Below, piece after piece: positions 48,853 to 58,034 of a stretch of 64,000 nucleotides of DNA. The stretch lies in contig JADJLP010000002.1 in NCBI GenBank assembly GCA_016710065.1, forward strand, positions 558,001 through 622,000. Reading direction: 5' to 3'. The notes below the pieces were generated by a model that was not told the DNA's origin, did no database searches, and was given only the letters and a program-made list of their open reading frames with translations. Source of the DNA: Candidatus Ideonella esbjergensis (GTDB lineage: Bacteria > Pseudomonadota > Gammaproteobacteria > Burkholderiales > Burkholderiaceae_C). Each line of letters begins with the position of its first letter. The first letter of the stretch is position 1. The position numbers were made by a program, and so were the translations under genes.

Positions 48853-49248
48853 TCAGTGGTTGCGCCAGCGGCCGCCTTCCTGACGCCAATGGCCATTGCC
48901 ATGCGGCACCCATCGGTGCGGCTCCCATTGGTAGCCATGGCGGTGGCGGTCCCAATGGCCGCCGTTCCACACATAGCGGCCACCCATCCAGCCCCAGAAG
49001 CCGGCAATCCAGAGGGCGTCGGCGAAGGGTCGCACAGGAATCACCTCCTGGTAGACCGGCGGCGGGGCCGAGGGCGCCACCACATAGCCATCGCCAGGGG
49101 CCGGGCTGTAGACCGGCGGCGGCATTTGCTGCCCGGGGGCGGGAGCGTACACCACGCCACCGCGCGAGGGGTAAGGGGCCACCACGCAGGCCGACAACAG
49201 GGCGGCAGAGGCGGTGAGCAGGGTCAAGACAGCAGGGCGGACGATCAT
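48853..49248 (-). CDS. YXWGXW-repeat-type lipoprotein
   Basis: This 131-residue protein has a lipobox (ASAALLSAC) and a Pro/Tyr-rich mature region ending with a Trp/His/Gly-rich repeat area: FWGWMGGRYVWNGGHWDRHR, then QWEPHRWVPHGNGHWRQEGG. These are imperfect copies of the YXWGXW motif seen in small envelope proteins of unknown role. The start at MIVRPAV has a GAGGAAC ribosome-binding site. Confidence 0.78.
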   Translation of the reverse strand: MIVRPAVLTLLTASAALLSACVVAPYPSRGGVVYAPAPGQQMPPPVYSPAPGDGYVVAPSAPPPVYQEVIPVRPFADALWIAGFWGWMGGRYVWNGGHWDRHRHGYQWEPHRWVPHGNGHWRQEGGRWRNH

Positions 49249-49441
49249 GGCGTTCCTCATCGGGGCCGGCAAACAGGGGCCGACGCCGCACCTTAACCCT
49301 TGGCGTGGCGGTTTGGATGACAGGCCACCTGCGGGTTTACCGAAATTTGCAGAAATCTGACCGTGGTGCAAAGGCCTGCCGGCCGCGCACAGTGCGGGCC
49401 CGTGCCAACATACCGGGTTCCACCCCGCTCCAGCCCCCTCC

Positions 49442-52400
49442 ATGTCCGGCCTCATCCACATCCGCGGCGCCCGCCAGCACAACCTGAAGAACCTGGACCT
49501 GGACATCCGCACCGGCGAGATGACCGTCGTCACCGGCCCCAGCGGTTCGGGCAAGAGCAGCCTGGTGTTCGACACGCTGTACGCCGAAGGCCAGCGCCGG
49601 TACGTGGAAACCTTCTCGGCCTACGCCCGGCAGTTTCTCGACCGCATGGACCGCCCGGCCGTGGACAAGGTGGACGGCGTGCCACCGGCCATCGCCATCG
49701 ACCAGACCAACCCGGTGCGCACCAGCCGCTCCACCGTGGGCACGATGACCGAGCTGAACGACCACCTCAAGCTCCTGTTTGCCCGCGCCGCCCAGCTGTT
49801 CGACAAGCAGACCGCGCTACCGGTGCGGCACGACACGCCCGAGACCATCTACGCCGACCTGGAACCAAGAGCGAAACAGAACGGCGACCCGCGCCTGGTG
49901 CTGACCTTCCCGGTCGAATTGCCCGCCAACACCAGCGCCGAGCAGCTGGAGCAATGGTTGCAGGCCAGCGGCTTTGCCCGGGTGCAGGCCGAGCGCACTG
50001 TGGACGACAAGAAGCAGCTCGACGTGGTGGCCGACCGTTTCCGCTTCAGCAACGCCGAGCGCGTGCGGGTGATGGAAGCCATCGAGCTGGCTTTGAAGCG
50101 TGGCTCGGGAAGGCTCACTGTCTATGCGCTGAAAGAGGAAGGAGAGCCCGAGCTGTGGCGCTACTCCACCGGTCTGCACTGCCCCGAGAGCGACCTGCGC
50201 TACGGCGACCCGCAGCCGGCGCTGTTCAGCTTCAACTCGGCCTATGGCGCCTGCGAAACCTGCCGCGGCTTCGGTCGGGTCATCGGCGTGGACTTTGGCC
50301 TGGTGATCCCGGACGCGCGCAAGACCCTGCGCAACGGCGTCATCAAGCCCATGCAGACGCCCGCGTGGAAGGACTGCCAGGACGATTTACTGAAGTACGC
50401 CGGGGACGCCGGCATCCCGCGCGACACCGCCTGGAGCCAACTCACGCCCGAGCAGCACAAATGGGTGCTGGAAGGCTCGCCCAGCTGGAGCGGCAACTGG
50501 AACAAGCAGTGGTACGGCGTGCGCCGGTTCTTCGAGTACCTGGAGAGCAAGGCCTACAAGATGCACATCCGCGTGCTCTTGTCCAAGTACCGCAGCTACA
50601 CGCCCTGTGGGGCTTGCGGCGGTGCGCGGCTGAAGTTGGAAGCGCTGCTGTGGCGCATCGGATCCAAGGCCAATGCCGATGCGGTGCAGCCGCCCGCCAA
50701 GCGCATCCTGCCCGTGGGAGCCGCGTGGAGCCGTGAGCAACTCGAAGCCCTGCCGGGCCTCAGCCTGCACGACCTGATGTTCCTGCCGATCGACCGGCTG
50801 CGCATCTTCTTCGATACGCTGAGCCTGCCCGACGCGCTGCGCGACGAGGCGCTCAAGCTGCTGCTCGATGAGGTGCGCACCCGCATCAAGTATCTGTGCG
50901 ACGTGGGCCTGGGCTACCTCACGCTCGATCGGCAAAGCCGCACGCTAAGCGGCGGCGAGGTGCAGCGCATCAACCTCACCACGGCCCTGGGCACCTCGCT
51001 GGTGAACACCATGTTTGTGCTGGACGAGCCCAGCATCGGCCTGCACCCGCGCGACATGAACCGCATCGTGCAGGCCATGCACCGCCTGCGCGACGCCGGC
51101 AACACCCTGGTGGTGGTGGAGCACGACCCGGCCGTGATGCTGGCCGCTGACCGCCTGATCGACATGGGTCCCGGCCCCGGCGAGAAGGGCGGCCAGATCG
51201 TCTTCGACGGCTCGCCCAGTGAAGCCCGCCACGCCGACACCCTCACCGGCGCCTACCTGGGCGCGCGCAAGAGCGTGGGCATGGGCTTCAAGCGCTTTGT
51301 GGATGCGAGCACGCCCAAGCTCATCCTCGAAGGCGCGCGCCACAACAACCTCAAAGACATCAGCGTGGAGTTCCCGCTGCAGCGCCTGACGGTGGTGACC
51401 GGCGTCTCCGGCTCGGGCAAGAGCACCCTGGTGCAGGACGTGCTGGTGCCGGCGCTGTTCCGCCACTTCGGCCATGCCACCGAAACCCCAGGCGAGTACA
51501 GCCAACTGCTGGGCATGGACCACCTGGCCGACGCGGTCTTTGTGGACCAGAGCCCCATCGGCAAAACTGCGCGCTCCAACCCCGCCAGCTACGTGGGCGC
51601 GTTCGACGAGATCCGCAAGCTCTTTGCCGTGGCCCCCTTGGCGCAAGAGCGCAACTACACGCCCGGTATGTTCAGCTTCAATGCGGGCGATGGCCGCTGC
51701 CCCACCTGCGGCGGCTCGGGCTTCGAGCATGTGGAGATGCAGTTTCTCTCGGATGTGTACCTGCGCTGCCCCGATTGCGATGGCCGCCGCTACCGCAACG
51801 AAATCCTGGATGTGAAGATAGCTCGCGGAGACCGGCATCTGAGCATCGCCGACACGCTGGAGCTGACGGTGAGCGAAGCGGTGAAGCTCTTCGCCGCTGA
51901 CCGCGAGGTGATTCGCACGCTGCAGCCCATCGTCGACGTGGGGTTGGACTACGTGCGCCTGGGCCAGCCCGTGCCCACGCTCAGCGGCGGCGAGGCCCAG
52001 CGCCTGAAGCTGGCCGGCCACCTGGCCGAAACCGCCAGCGCCCCGCGCCAGGCCGTGGCGAAGAAAGGCACGCTGTTCATCTTTGACGAGCCCACCACTG
52101 GCCTGCACTTCGACGACATCGCCAAGCTCATGCGCGCGCTGCGCAAGCTGCTGGATGCCGGCAGCTCGCTGCTGGTGATCGAGCACAACCTCGACGTCAT
52201 CCGCGCCGCCGATTGGTTGATCGACCTGGGCCCCGAAGGCGGCGACGCCGGCGGCGCCGTGGTGGCCACCGGCACGCCCGAAGACCTGCGCCGCCACCCG
52301 ACCTCGCACACCGGCATCGCGCTGGCCGAATACGACGGTGCCTTGGGCGTGAGCGAGAAGATGGGTGGCGAACTGATCCACGAAGGCGCCTACCTGGGCA

Positions 52401-55117
52401 GCCTGCTGGCGCCGCGTGCGCGCACGGGGAACGAAGCCGAAGACGCCATCCAGATCGTCAACGCTCGCGAGCACAACCTCAAGTCGCTGAACGTAGCCAT
52501 CCCGCGCGGCAAGTTCAGCGTGGTCACCGGCGTCTCGGGCTCGGGCAAGAGCACGCTGGCGTTTGACATCCTGTTCAACGAAGGCCAGCGCCGCTACCTG
52601 GAAAGCCTCAACGCCTACGCCCGCAGCATCGTGCAGCCAGCAGGCCGGCCCGAGGTGGACGCGGTCTGGGGCATACCGCCCACCGTGGCCATCGAGCAGC
52701 GCCTCTCGCGCGGTGGCCGCAAGAGCACGGTGGCCACCACCACCGAGGTCTGGCACTTCCTGCGCCTGCTGTGGGTCAAGCTGGGCCTGCAGCACTGTGT
52801 GAAGGACGGCGCGCCGGTGATGCCGCAAAGCGCCGAGAGCATTGCCGCCCAACTGCTGCGCGACCACAAGGGCCAGCACGTGGGCCTGCTGGCGCCGCTG
52901 GTGGTGAACCGCAAGGGCGTGTACACCGACCTGGCCAAGTGGGCCAAGGCCAAGGGCCACACGCACCTGCGCGTGGACGGCGAGTTCCTGAAGGTGGACC
53001 CGTGGCCGCGGCTGGACCGCTTCAAGGAGCACACCCTCGAATTGCCGGTGGGCGACCTCATCGTCAAGCCCGAGAACGAGGCCGAGCTGCGCGCCCTGCT
53101 GGCCCAGGCGCTGGACGTGGGCAAGGGCGTGATGCACCTGCTGGCGCCGCTGGACGGCCTGGCCGGCCTGATGGACGCCGGTGCCAGCACGGCCCACGTG
53201 GGCTCGGTGAAGGTGTTCTCCACCAAGCGCGCCTGCCCGCAATGCGGCACCAGCTACCCCGAGCTGGACCCGCGCATGTTCAGCTACAACAGCAAGCACG
53301 GCTGGTGCACCACCTGTGTGGGCACGGGCCTGGCGCTGACGCGCGAACAACGCAAGGCCTTTGACGATTCGGTGCAGGACGACGACAACAAGGGCCGCGA
53401 GCAGAGCTTCCCCAGCGAGGAGCCCGAGGTCGAAGGCGTGGCCGGCGAACCCTGCCCCGATTGCCACGGCGCCCGGCTGAACCCAGCCTCGCGCGCCGTC
53501 ACTTTCACGGGCTTGCCCATCCACAGTGTGGCCGAATGGAGTGTGAAAGACGCCAAGGCCTGGGTGGACGGGCTTGAGCTGGTCGGCCGTGAAGCCGGCA
53601 TCGCCCGCGACGTGGTGACCGAGATCCTGAACCGCCTGGCCTTCCTTCAAGAGGTGGGCCTGGGCTACCTCACGCTCGACCGCGCCGCGCCCACGCTCAG
53701 CGGCGGCGAGGCGCAGCGCATCCGCCTGGCCGCCCAGCTCGGCAGCAACCTGCAGGGCGTTTGCTACGTGCTGGACGAGCCGACGATCGGCCTGCACCCG
53801 CACGACAACGGCATCCTGCTGAACGCGCTGAAGAGCCTCAGCGACAAGGGCAACACACTGGTGGTGGTGGAGCACGACGAAGACACCATCCGCCGCGCCG
53901 ACCACATCATCGACATCGGCCCCGGCGCCGGCAAGCGCGGTGGCCGGCTGGTGGCGCAAGGCTCGGCGGCCGACTTGGCAGCGGTTCCTGCGTCGCTCAC
54001 CGGCCAGTTTCTGGCGCACCCACTCAAGCACCCGCTGCACCCACGCCGCGCGCTCAGCGCCACCGCACCCACGCTGCAATTGCGCGGCGCCAGCATGCAC
54101 AACCTGCAGCAGGTGGATGTGGACGTGCCGCTCTCGCGCCTGGTGGCCGTCACCGGTGTTTCGGGCTCCGGCAAAAGCACCTTGGCGCGCGACGTGCTGC
54201 TGGCCAACGTGGCCGCCCTGGTGGCCGCCAAGGGCCGCAAACCGGACGAAGCCGCCGCGTCATCCGTGGTGCTCACCGGTTGCGCGTCGCTCAGCGGCTG
54301 GGGCGGTGTGGACCGCGTGCTGGAGGTGGACCAAACCCCCATCGGCAAAACCCCTCGCTCGTGCCCCGCCACCTACATCGGCTTCTGGGACGCTATCCGC
54401 AAGCTCTTCACCGAAACGCTCGAAGCCAAAGCGCGCGGCTACGCGGCGGCGCGCTTCAGCTTCAACACTGGCCAAGGCCGCTGCCCCGGCTGCGAAGGCC
54501 AAGGCATGCGCACCATCGCCATGAGCTTCTTGCCCGACGTGAAGGTGCCCTGCGATGTGTGCCACGGCCAACGCTTCAATGCCGAAACCCTGGCCGTGAG
54601 CTGGCGCGGCAAGAGCATCGGCGACGTGCTGGCCATGGAGGTGGACGAGGCCGTGGAGTTCTTTGCCAGCATGCCCAGCATCGCCCACCCGCTGCAGCTG
54701 CTGAAAGACGTGGGGCTGGGCTACCTCACACTGGGCCAGCCCAGCCCCACGCTCAGCGGCGGCGAGGCCCAGCGCATCAAGCTGGTCACCGAGCTGAGCA
54801 AGGTGAGGGATGACGTGGCACGGCGCGGCCAGAAGGCACCGCACACCCTCTACGTGCTGGACGAACCCACCGTGGGCCTGCACATGGCCGACGTGGAAAA
54901 GCTGATCCACGTGCTGCACCGCCTGGTGGACGGCGGCCACAGCGTGGTGGTGATCGAGCACGATCTGGACGTGATCGCCGAGGCCGATTGGGTGATTGAC
55001 CTGGGGCCCGATGGCGGCACGGCGGGTGGGCGCGTGGTGTGTGCCGGCACGCCCGAAGATGTGGTGCGCGCCGGCACCCACACCGGCCATGCCCTGAAAC
55101 CCGTGCTGGCACGTTGA
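49442..55117 (+). CDS. uvrA: Double-length UvrA excinuclease subunit (tandem UvrA fusion)
   Basis: This protein is 1,891 residues, about twice the usual 940. It carries four ATPase cassettes: Walker A at about 31 (GPSGSGKSS), 651, 1027 and 1569 (all GVSGSGKST); LSGGE signatures at about 502, 847, 1419 and 1771; Walker B DEPS/DEPT at about 526, 881, 1443 and 1807. Zinc-finger-like CxxC pairs occur in both halves (CETCRGFG, CPTCGGSG...CPDCDGRR, CPQCG, CPDCHGAR, CPGCEGQG...CDVCHGQR). UvrA acts in nucleotide excision repair damage recognition. The two halves are diverged, so this is an old duplication-fusion. It could also be an alternative UvrA beside a normal one elsewhere. Confidence 0.92.
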   Translation: MSGLIHIRGARQHNLKNLDLDIRTGEMTVVTGPSGSGKSSLVFDTLYAEGQRRYVETFSAYARQFLDRMDRPAVDKVDGVPPAIAIDQTNPVRTSRSTVGTMTELNDHLKLLFARAAQLFDKQTALPVRHDTPETIYADLEPRAKQNGDPRLVLTFPVELPANTSAEQLEQWLQASGFARVQAERTVDDKKQLDVVADRFRFSNAERVRVMEAIELALKRGSGRLTVYALKEEGEPELWRYSTGLHCPESDLRYGDPQPALFSFNSAYGACETCRGFGRVIGVDFGLVIPDARKTLRNGVIKPMQTPAWKDCQDDLLKYAGDAGIPRDTAWSQLTPEQHKWVLEGSPSWSGNWNKQWYGVRRFFEYLESKAYKMHIRVLLSKYRSYTPCGACGGARLKLEALLWRIGSKANADAVQPPAKRILPVGAAWSREQLEALPGLSLHDLMFLPIDRLRIFFDTLSLPDALRDEALKLLLDEVRTRIKYLCDVGLGYLTLDRQSRTLSGGEVQRINLTTALGTSLVNTMFVLDEPSIGLHPRDMNRIVQAMHRLRDAGNTLVVVEHDPAVMLAADRLIDMGPGPGEKGGQIVFDGSPSEARHADTLTGAYLGARKSVGMGFKRFVDASTPKLILEGARHNNLKDISVEFPLQRLTVVTGVSGSGKSTLVQDVLVPALFRHFGHATETPGEYSQLLGMDHLADAVFVDQSPIGKTARSNPASYVGAFDEIRKLFAVAPLAQERNYTPGMFSFNAGDGRCPTCGGSGFEHVEMQFLSDVYLRCPDCDGRRYRNEILDVKIARGDRHLSIADTLELTVSEAVKLFAADREVIRTLQPIVDVGLDYVRLGQPVPTLSGGEAQRLKLAGHLAETASAPRQAVAKKGTLFIFDEPTTGLHFDDIAKLMRALRKLLDAGSSLLVIEHNLDVIRAADWLIDLGPEGGDAGGAVVATGTPEDLRRHPTSHTGIALAEYDGALGVSEKMGGELIHEGAYLGSLLAPRARTGNEAEDAIQIVNAREHNLKSLNVAIPRGKFSVVTGVSGSGKSTLAFDILFNEGQRRYLESLNAYARSIVQPAGRPEVDAVWGIPPTVAIEQRLSRGGRKSTVATTTEVWHFLRLLWVKLGLQHCVKDGAPVMPQSAESIAAQLLRDHKGQHVGLLAPLVVNRKGVYTDLAKWAKAKGHTHLRVDGEFLKVDPWPRLDRFKEHTLELPVGDLIVKPENEAELRALLAQALDVGKGVMHLLAPLDGLAGLMDAGASTAHVGSVKVFSTKRACPQCGTSYPELDPRMFSYNSKHGWCTTCVGTGLALTREQRKAFDDSVQDDDNKGREQSFPSEEPEVEGVAGEPCPDCHGARLNPASRAVTFTGLPIHSVAEWSVKDAKAWVDGLELVGREAGIARDVVTEILNRLAFLQEVGLGYLTLDRAAPTLSGGEAQRIRLAAQLGSNLQGVCYVLDEPTIGLHPHDNGILLNALKSLSDKGNTLVVVEHDEDTIRRADHIIDIGPGAGKRGGRLVAQGSAADLAAVPASLTGQFLAHPLKHPLHPRRALSATAPTLQLRGASMHNLQQVDVDVPLSRLVAVTGVSGSGKSTLARDVLLANVAALVAAKGRKPDEAAASSVVLTGCASLSGWGGVDRVLEVDQTPIGKTPRSCPATYIGFWDAIRKLFTETLEAKARGYAAARFSFNTGQGRCPGCEGQGMRTIAMSFLPDVKVPCDVCHGQRFNAETLAVSWRGKSIGDVLAMEVDEAVEFFASMPSIAHPLQLLKDVGLGYLTLGQPSPTLSGGEAQRIKLVTELSKVRDDVARRGQKAPHTLYVLDEPTVGLHMADVEKLIHVLHRLVDGGHSVVVIEHDLDVIAEADWVIDLGPDGGTAGGRVVCAGTPEDVVRAGTHTGHALKPVLAR

Positions 55118-55139
55118 ACCCACAAGGAGAGAGAAGGCC

Positions 55140-55685
55140 ATGGACAATAGCCTCTACCTGCGCAACCACATCCGCACCGTGCCCGACTGGCCCGAGCCCG
55201 GCATCCAGTTCCGCGACATCACGCCGCTGCTGCAAGACCCCAAGGTCTTCCGCGTGCTGATCGACAGCTTCGTGCACCGCTACATGGACCCGGCCCTGCG
55301 CCCCACGGTGGTGGCCGGGCTGGACGCGCGCGGCTTCATCATCGGTTCGGTGCTGGCCTACGAGCTGGGCCTGGGCTTCGTGCCCATCCGCAAGAAGGGC
55401 AAGCTGCCCTTCACCACGGTGGCCGAGACCTACGAGCTGGAATACGGCAGCGCCACGGTGGAGCTGCACACCGACGCGGTGAAGCCCGGCGACCGGGTGC
55501 TGCTGATCGACGACCTGATCGCCACCGGCGGCACCATGATGGCCGGCAAGAAGCTGCTGGAGAAGCTGGGCGCCACGGTGACCGAAGGCGCGGCCATCGT
55601 CGACCTGCCCGAGCTGGGTGGCTCAGCCCGGCTGCGCGACGCGGGGTTGAAGTTGTTCACGCTGGTGGCGTTTGAGGGGCTTTGA
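55140..55685 (+). CDS. apt: Adenine phosphoribosyltransferase
   Basis: This 181-residue enzyme of purine salvage makes AMP from adenine and PRPP. It has the N-terminal IRTVPDWPEPGIQFRDITPLL, the adenine-binding VVAGLDARGFIIGS and the PRPP motif RVLLIDDLIATGGTM. It starts 22 bases after uvrA with an AAGGAGAG ribosome-binding site and is probably in the same transcript. Confidence 0.96.
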   Translation: MDNSLYLRNHIRTVPDWPEPGIQFRDITPLLQDPKVFRVLIDSFVHRYMDPALRPTVVAGLDARGFIIGSVLAYELGLGFVPIRKKGKLPFTTVAETYELEYGSATVELHTDAVKPGDRVLLIDDLIATGGTMMAGKKLLEKLGATVTEGAAIVDLPELGGSARLRDAGLKLFTLVAFEGL

Positions 55686-55723
55686 GTTGCGCAGAGCGGG
55701 GCACGATATCCTGCGCGAATCCC

Positions 55724-55761
55724 ATGGCAGGCGAGGTCTTGCGCCCAGGCCTCGCCGCCAT
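55724..55761 (+). terminator. Hairpin after apt, possible terminator
   Basis: ATGGCAGGCGAGG faces CCTCGCCGCCAT with one bulged base, a 12-pair stem between apt and the small gene at 55783. No T-run follows, so it may be a terminator or a leader structure of the next gene. Confidence 0.4.
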
Positions 55762-55782
55762 GCCTAGACGTTGGAGCCCGCC

Positions 55783-55947
55783 ATGAATCAACCATTGCCC
55801 TTGCTGCGTCAAGCCGGCTTGCTGTTGCTGGGCTGCGGCATCTTGTTTGCCGGCAAGCTGGGTGAGGCCTGGCCCTATGTGGTGGCGACCGGTGTTGCGA
55901 TGGTGGCGCTGCACACCGCCGCCATGGTTTGGCGCTTGCTGCGCTGA
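55783..55947 (+). CDS. Small membrane protein of 54 residues
   Basis: This short protein has two hydrophobic segments (QAGLLLLGCGILFAGKL; PYVVATGVAMVALHTAAMV) with a basic end WRLLR. An ATG with GGAGCCCGCC upstream starts it, and it ends TGA at 55945. The convergent HipA-like gene ends 15 bases later. No family is recognised; it fits a two-span membrane protein. Confidence 0.55.
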   Translation: MNQPLPLLRQAGLLLLGCGILFAGKLGEAWPYVVATGVAMVALHTAAMVWRLLR

Positions 55948-55961
55948 ACTCGCGAAGCGGA

Positions 55962-57254
55962 TCAGCCCAGAATCTGCCACATCCGTTCTGCGAGCCTGCG
56001 GAATTCAGCCGACAGGATGGTGCCGTTGGCGCAACGTGCCCAGAACACCCGCGCCAGCGGCCGCGCCGCGCTCTGCATGGCCATCGCATCGGGCTCGAAG
56101 GCACCCAGGCCGAAATCGCCACCGTACACATCAGGCCGCCAGCGCATGGGCAGCATGTCGTAGACCGGCGCCAAGCGGCCCCGGCCTGCGGCCACGTCGG
56201 CAGTCTCCACCCACAGGCTCAGGTTGCCGAAGTGCATGTCGGTGTTGCCTATGAGCTGGCCGAAGTGCAGCAGCGCCTGGGCCTGGGCTGGGGTTTCGGC
56301 GGGCACGCGGCGCTGGCGCGCCAACGCCGTGCAGGTGGCGGCCCAGTGCTGGCGCGGGCCGCCCACGAAGGCGGTGTGAAAGGCGTCCAGCGCCACCACG
56401 TGGCGGCGGCCGCTGGGGCCCACGCGGTCAAAGCGTTGCGAGACCAGGTAGCTGCGGCTGGCGGTGTGCACCAGGCGCGACGGCGCCACCGCCACACCGT
56501 GTTCTGCCAGCACGCACAGGGCCAGATGCTCGGCCACCAGCAGATCGTGCCAGCGTTCGCCAAAGGGTGTACCGCGTGGCGGCGAGAACTTCACCAGCAC
56601 CGCTTGGCCGAGGTTGTCGCATGCCAGGAACTTGGCCTGTTCGCCACCGGCAGATGAGCCTGCGGGCAAGGTGGCTGCCGCTGCCATGGCCAGCGCGTCC
56701 AGGTTGGCATCGTTGGCCAGCACAGGCAAGGGCAGGGCGGGCGTTTGTGGCTGGCCCAGTTGCACGGCGCCTGGGCTGTCCGGCAGCAGGGTGGCAGCAA
56801 ACAAGACCTGCTCCAGCGACCACAGCTCAGGGTTGGATGCAAAGCCCTGCGGCGCCAGTTGCTGCGCCAGGGCTCGGCCCAGGAAGCCCGAGGGGCGCAG
56901 CGGGGTGAGAAACCAGGGCAGGCCGTCGAACAGGGCACTGATGCCTTCGGCCCGCACGTGAACCTTGCCACCTGGCACCGCAGTGATCTCACCCCAGGCC
57001 TCGATGCGGCCATCGGCATGCACCCAGTGCAGGGCTTGGCGGGCCGGCAGGCCCAGCAGGGGTTGCGGCAGGGCGTAGACCGTGGCCTTGCCTTGGCCCA
57101 GCACCACCACCTCGGTGGCGAGTTCGCGCAGCAAGCGCGACAAGGTGGGCTGGCTCTTGCCCAGGCGCTGCGCCAGTTCGGCTGCGGTTTGCGGCGAGCG
57201 GGTTTGCAGGGCGCTCAGCAGATGGGTGGCGTCAGGGGTCTTTGGGGTGTGCAT
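55962..57254 (-). CDS. HipA-family kinase, YjjJ-like
   Basis: This 430-residue protein has an N-terminal winged helix (ELAQRLGKSQPTLSRLLREL) fused to a HipA kinase domain. Markers are GGEQAKFLACD with a P-loop-like region, VAEHLALCVLAEHGVAV, SYLVSQRFDRVG and the catalytic loop IGNTDMHFGNLSL, then APVYDMLPMRWRPD. This matches the YjjJ branch, in which the DNA-binding domain is on the same polypeptide and no HipB gene lies alongside. Start at MHTPKTPD; a TTG five codons upstream is possible. Toxin activity is not established from sequence. Confidence 0.88.
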   Translation of the reverse strand: MHTPKTPDATHLLSALQTRSPQTAAELAQRLGKSQPTLSRLLRELATEVVVLGQGKATVYALPQPLLGLPARQALHWVHADGRIEAWGEITAVPGGKVHVRAEGISALFDGLPWFLTPLRPSGFLGRALAQQLAPQGFASNPELWSLEQVLFAATLLPDSPGAVQLGQPQTPALPLPVLANDANLDALAMAAAATLPAGSSAGGEQAKFLACDNLGQAVLVKFSPPRGTPFGERWHDLLVAEHLALCVLAEHGVAVAPSRLVHTASRSYLVSQRFDRVGPSGRRHVVALDAFHTAFVGGPRQHWAATCTALARQRRVPAETPAQAQALLHFGQLIGNTDMHFGNLSLWVETADVAAGRGRLAPVYDMLPMRWRPDVYGGDFGLGAFEPDAMAMQSAARPLARVFWARCANGTILSAEFRRLAERMWQILG

Positions 57255-57375
57255 GGTGAATCGATTCAAGGCCGTGCCATGAAGGCAACCAACTCACGAA
57301 ATGTCAGGTTGATACGCCAATGAATCAAAGCATATGTCGTCACATCATGAATAGCAAATGAATAGAAAACAGTGA

Positions 57376-58008
57376 CTATTCCAGGCCCGCCGCCCGCCGC
57401 AGCCTCACCACAATCCGGTTCAGGCCCACGGGCGTCAGGCCCAGGTGACGGGCCAGGTCTTTTTGGGCAATGCGGCGCTCCAGATCAGGGTGGGCGGCGC
57501 GAAAGGCCAGGTAACGTGGCTCGGGGGTCAAGGTGAGCAGCTCGCGTTCGCGTTGCTCTTTGCGCGCGGCAAAGGCCAGGGTCAGTTGGTGCAGGGCGCG
57601 CGACCAGGCCAGGTGGGCCTGGGCCAATTCAGCCATCAGCCTGTAGTCCACCTGCTCCACCACCGTGGGCTCCAGTGTGGTTGCCTGGAAAGTGGTTTTG
57701 CCCTGCGGTTGCAGCGCGGCAATGCTGGCAAAAAAGCCGCCTTCATGCACGAAGGACTTGATCCACTCGTTGCCGTCTGCACCCAGGTAGCCCAGCTTCA
57801 GCAGGCCCAGGCGCACGCCGTACACACAGGGGTGCGCCACGTCCTGCATGAACACCGTTTCTCCGGGGCGAAAGCGGCGCTCTCGGATGGCGCTGGCCAC
57901 TTGGTCCCAGTGCGGCAGTGGCCCGCCTGCAGCGCCTTCCAGCAAGGCTTGCAGCACGTGCTTGGCGGCGGTGGTGGTGGGGCGATTAACCTGGGTTGAT
58001 GACGGCAT
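57376..58008 (-). CDS. Crp/Fnr family transcriptional regulator
   Basis: This 210-residue regulator has a cyclic-nucleotide-binding-like domain (RFRPGETVFMQDVAHPCVYGVRLGLLKLG), a connecting helix region and a C-terminal winged helix (ERRIAQKDLARHLGLTPVGLNRIVVRLRR). No Fe-S cysteine motif of Fnr is present. It is divergent from an SDR gene with only 26 bases between starts, so the promoters must overlap each other and the coding starts. It likely controls that SDR. Confidence 0.83.
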   Translation of the reverse strand: MPSSTQVNRPTTTAAKHVLQALLEGAAGGPLPHWDQVASAIRERRFRPGETVFMQDVAHPCVYGVRLGLLKLGYLGADGNEWIKSFVHEGGFFASIAALQPQGKTTFQATTLEPTVVEQVDYRLMAELAQAHLAWSRALHQLTLAFAARKEQRERELLTLTPEPRYLAFRAAHPDLERRIAQKDLARHLGLTPVGLNRIVVRLRRAAGLE

Positions 58009-58034
58009 GGCGGGGCCTTCCTAAAGTCCGCCGC

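Noticed and set aside
50945..54100. A 1,051-codon open frame on the minus strand inside uvrA
   Set aside because: Long antisense frames are expected in this base composition. The product is His/Ala/Val-rich low complexity and uvrA motifs on the other strand are clear.
55962..57254. A HipBA toxin-antitoxin pair
   Set aside because: No separate antitoxin gene is adjacent; the helix-turn-helix is on the kinase itself, as in YjjJ.
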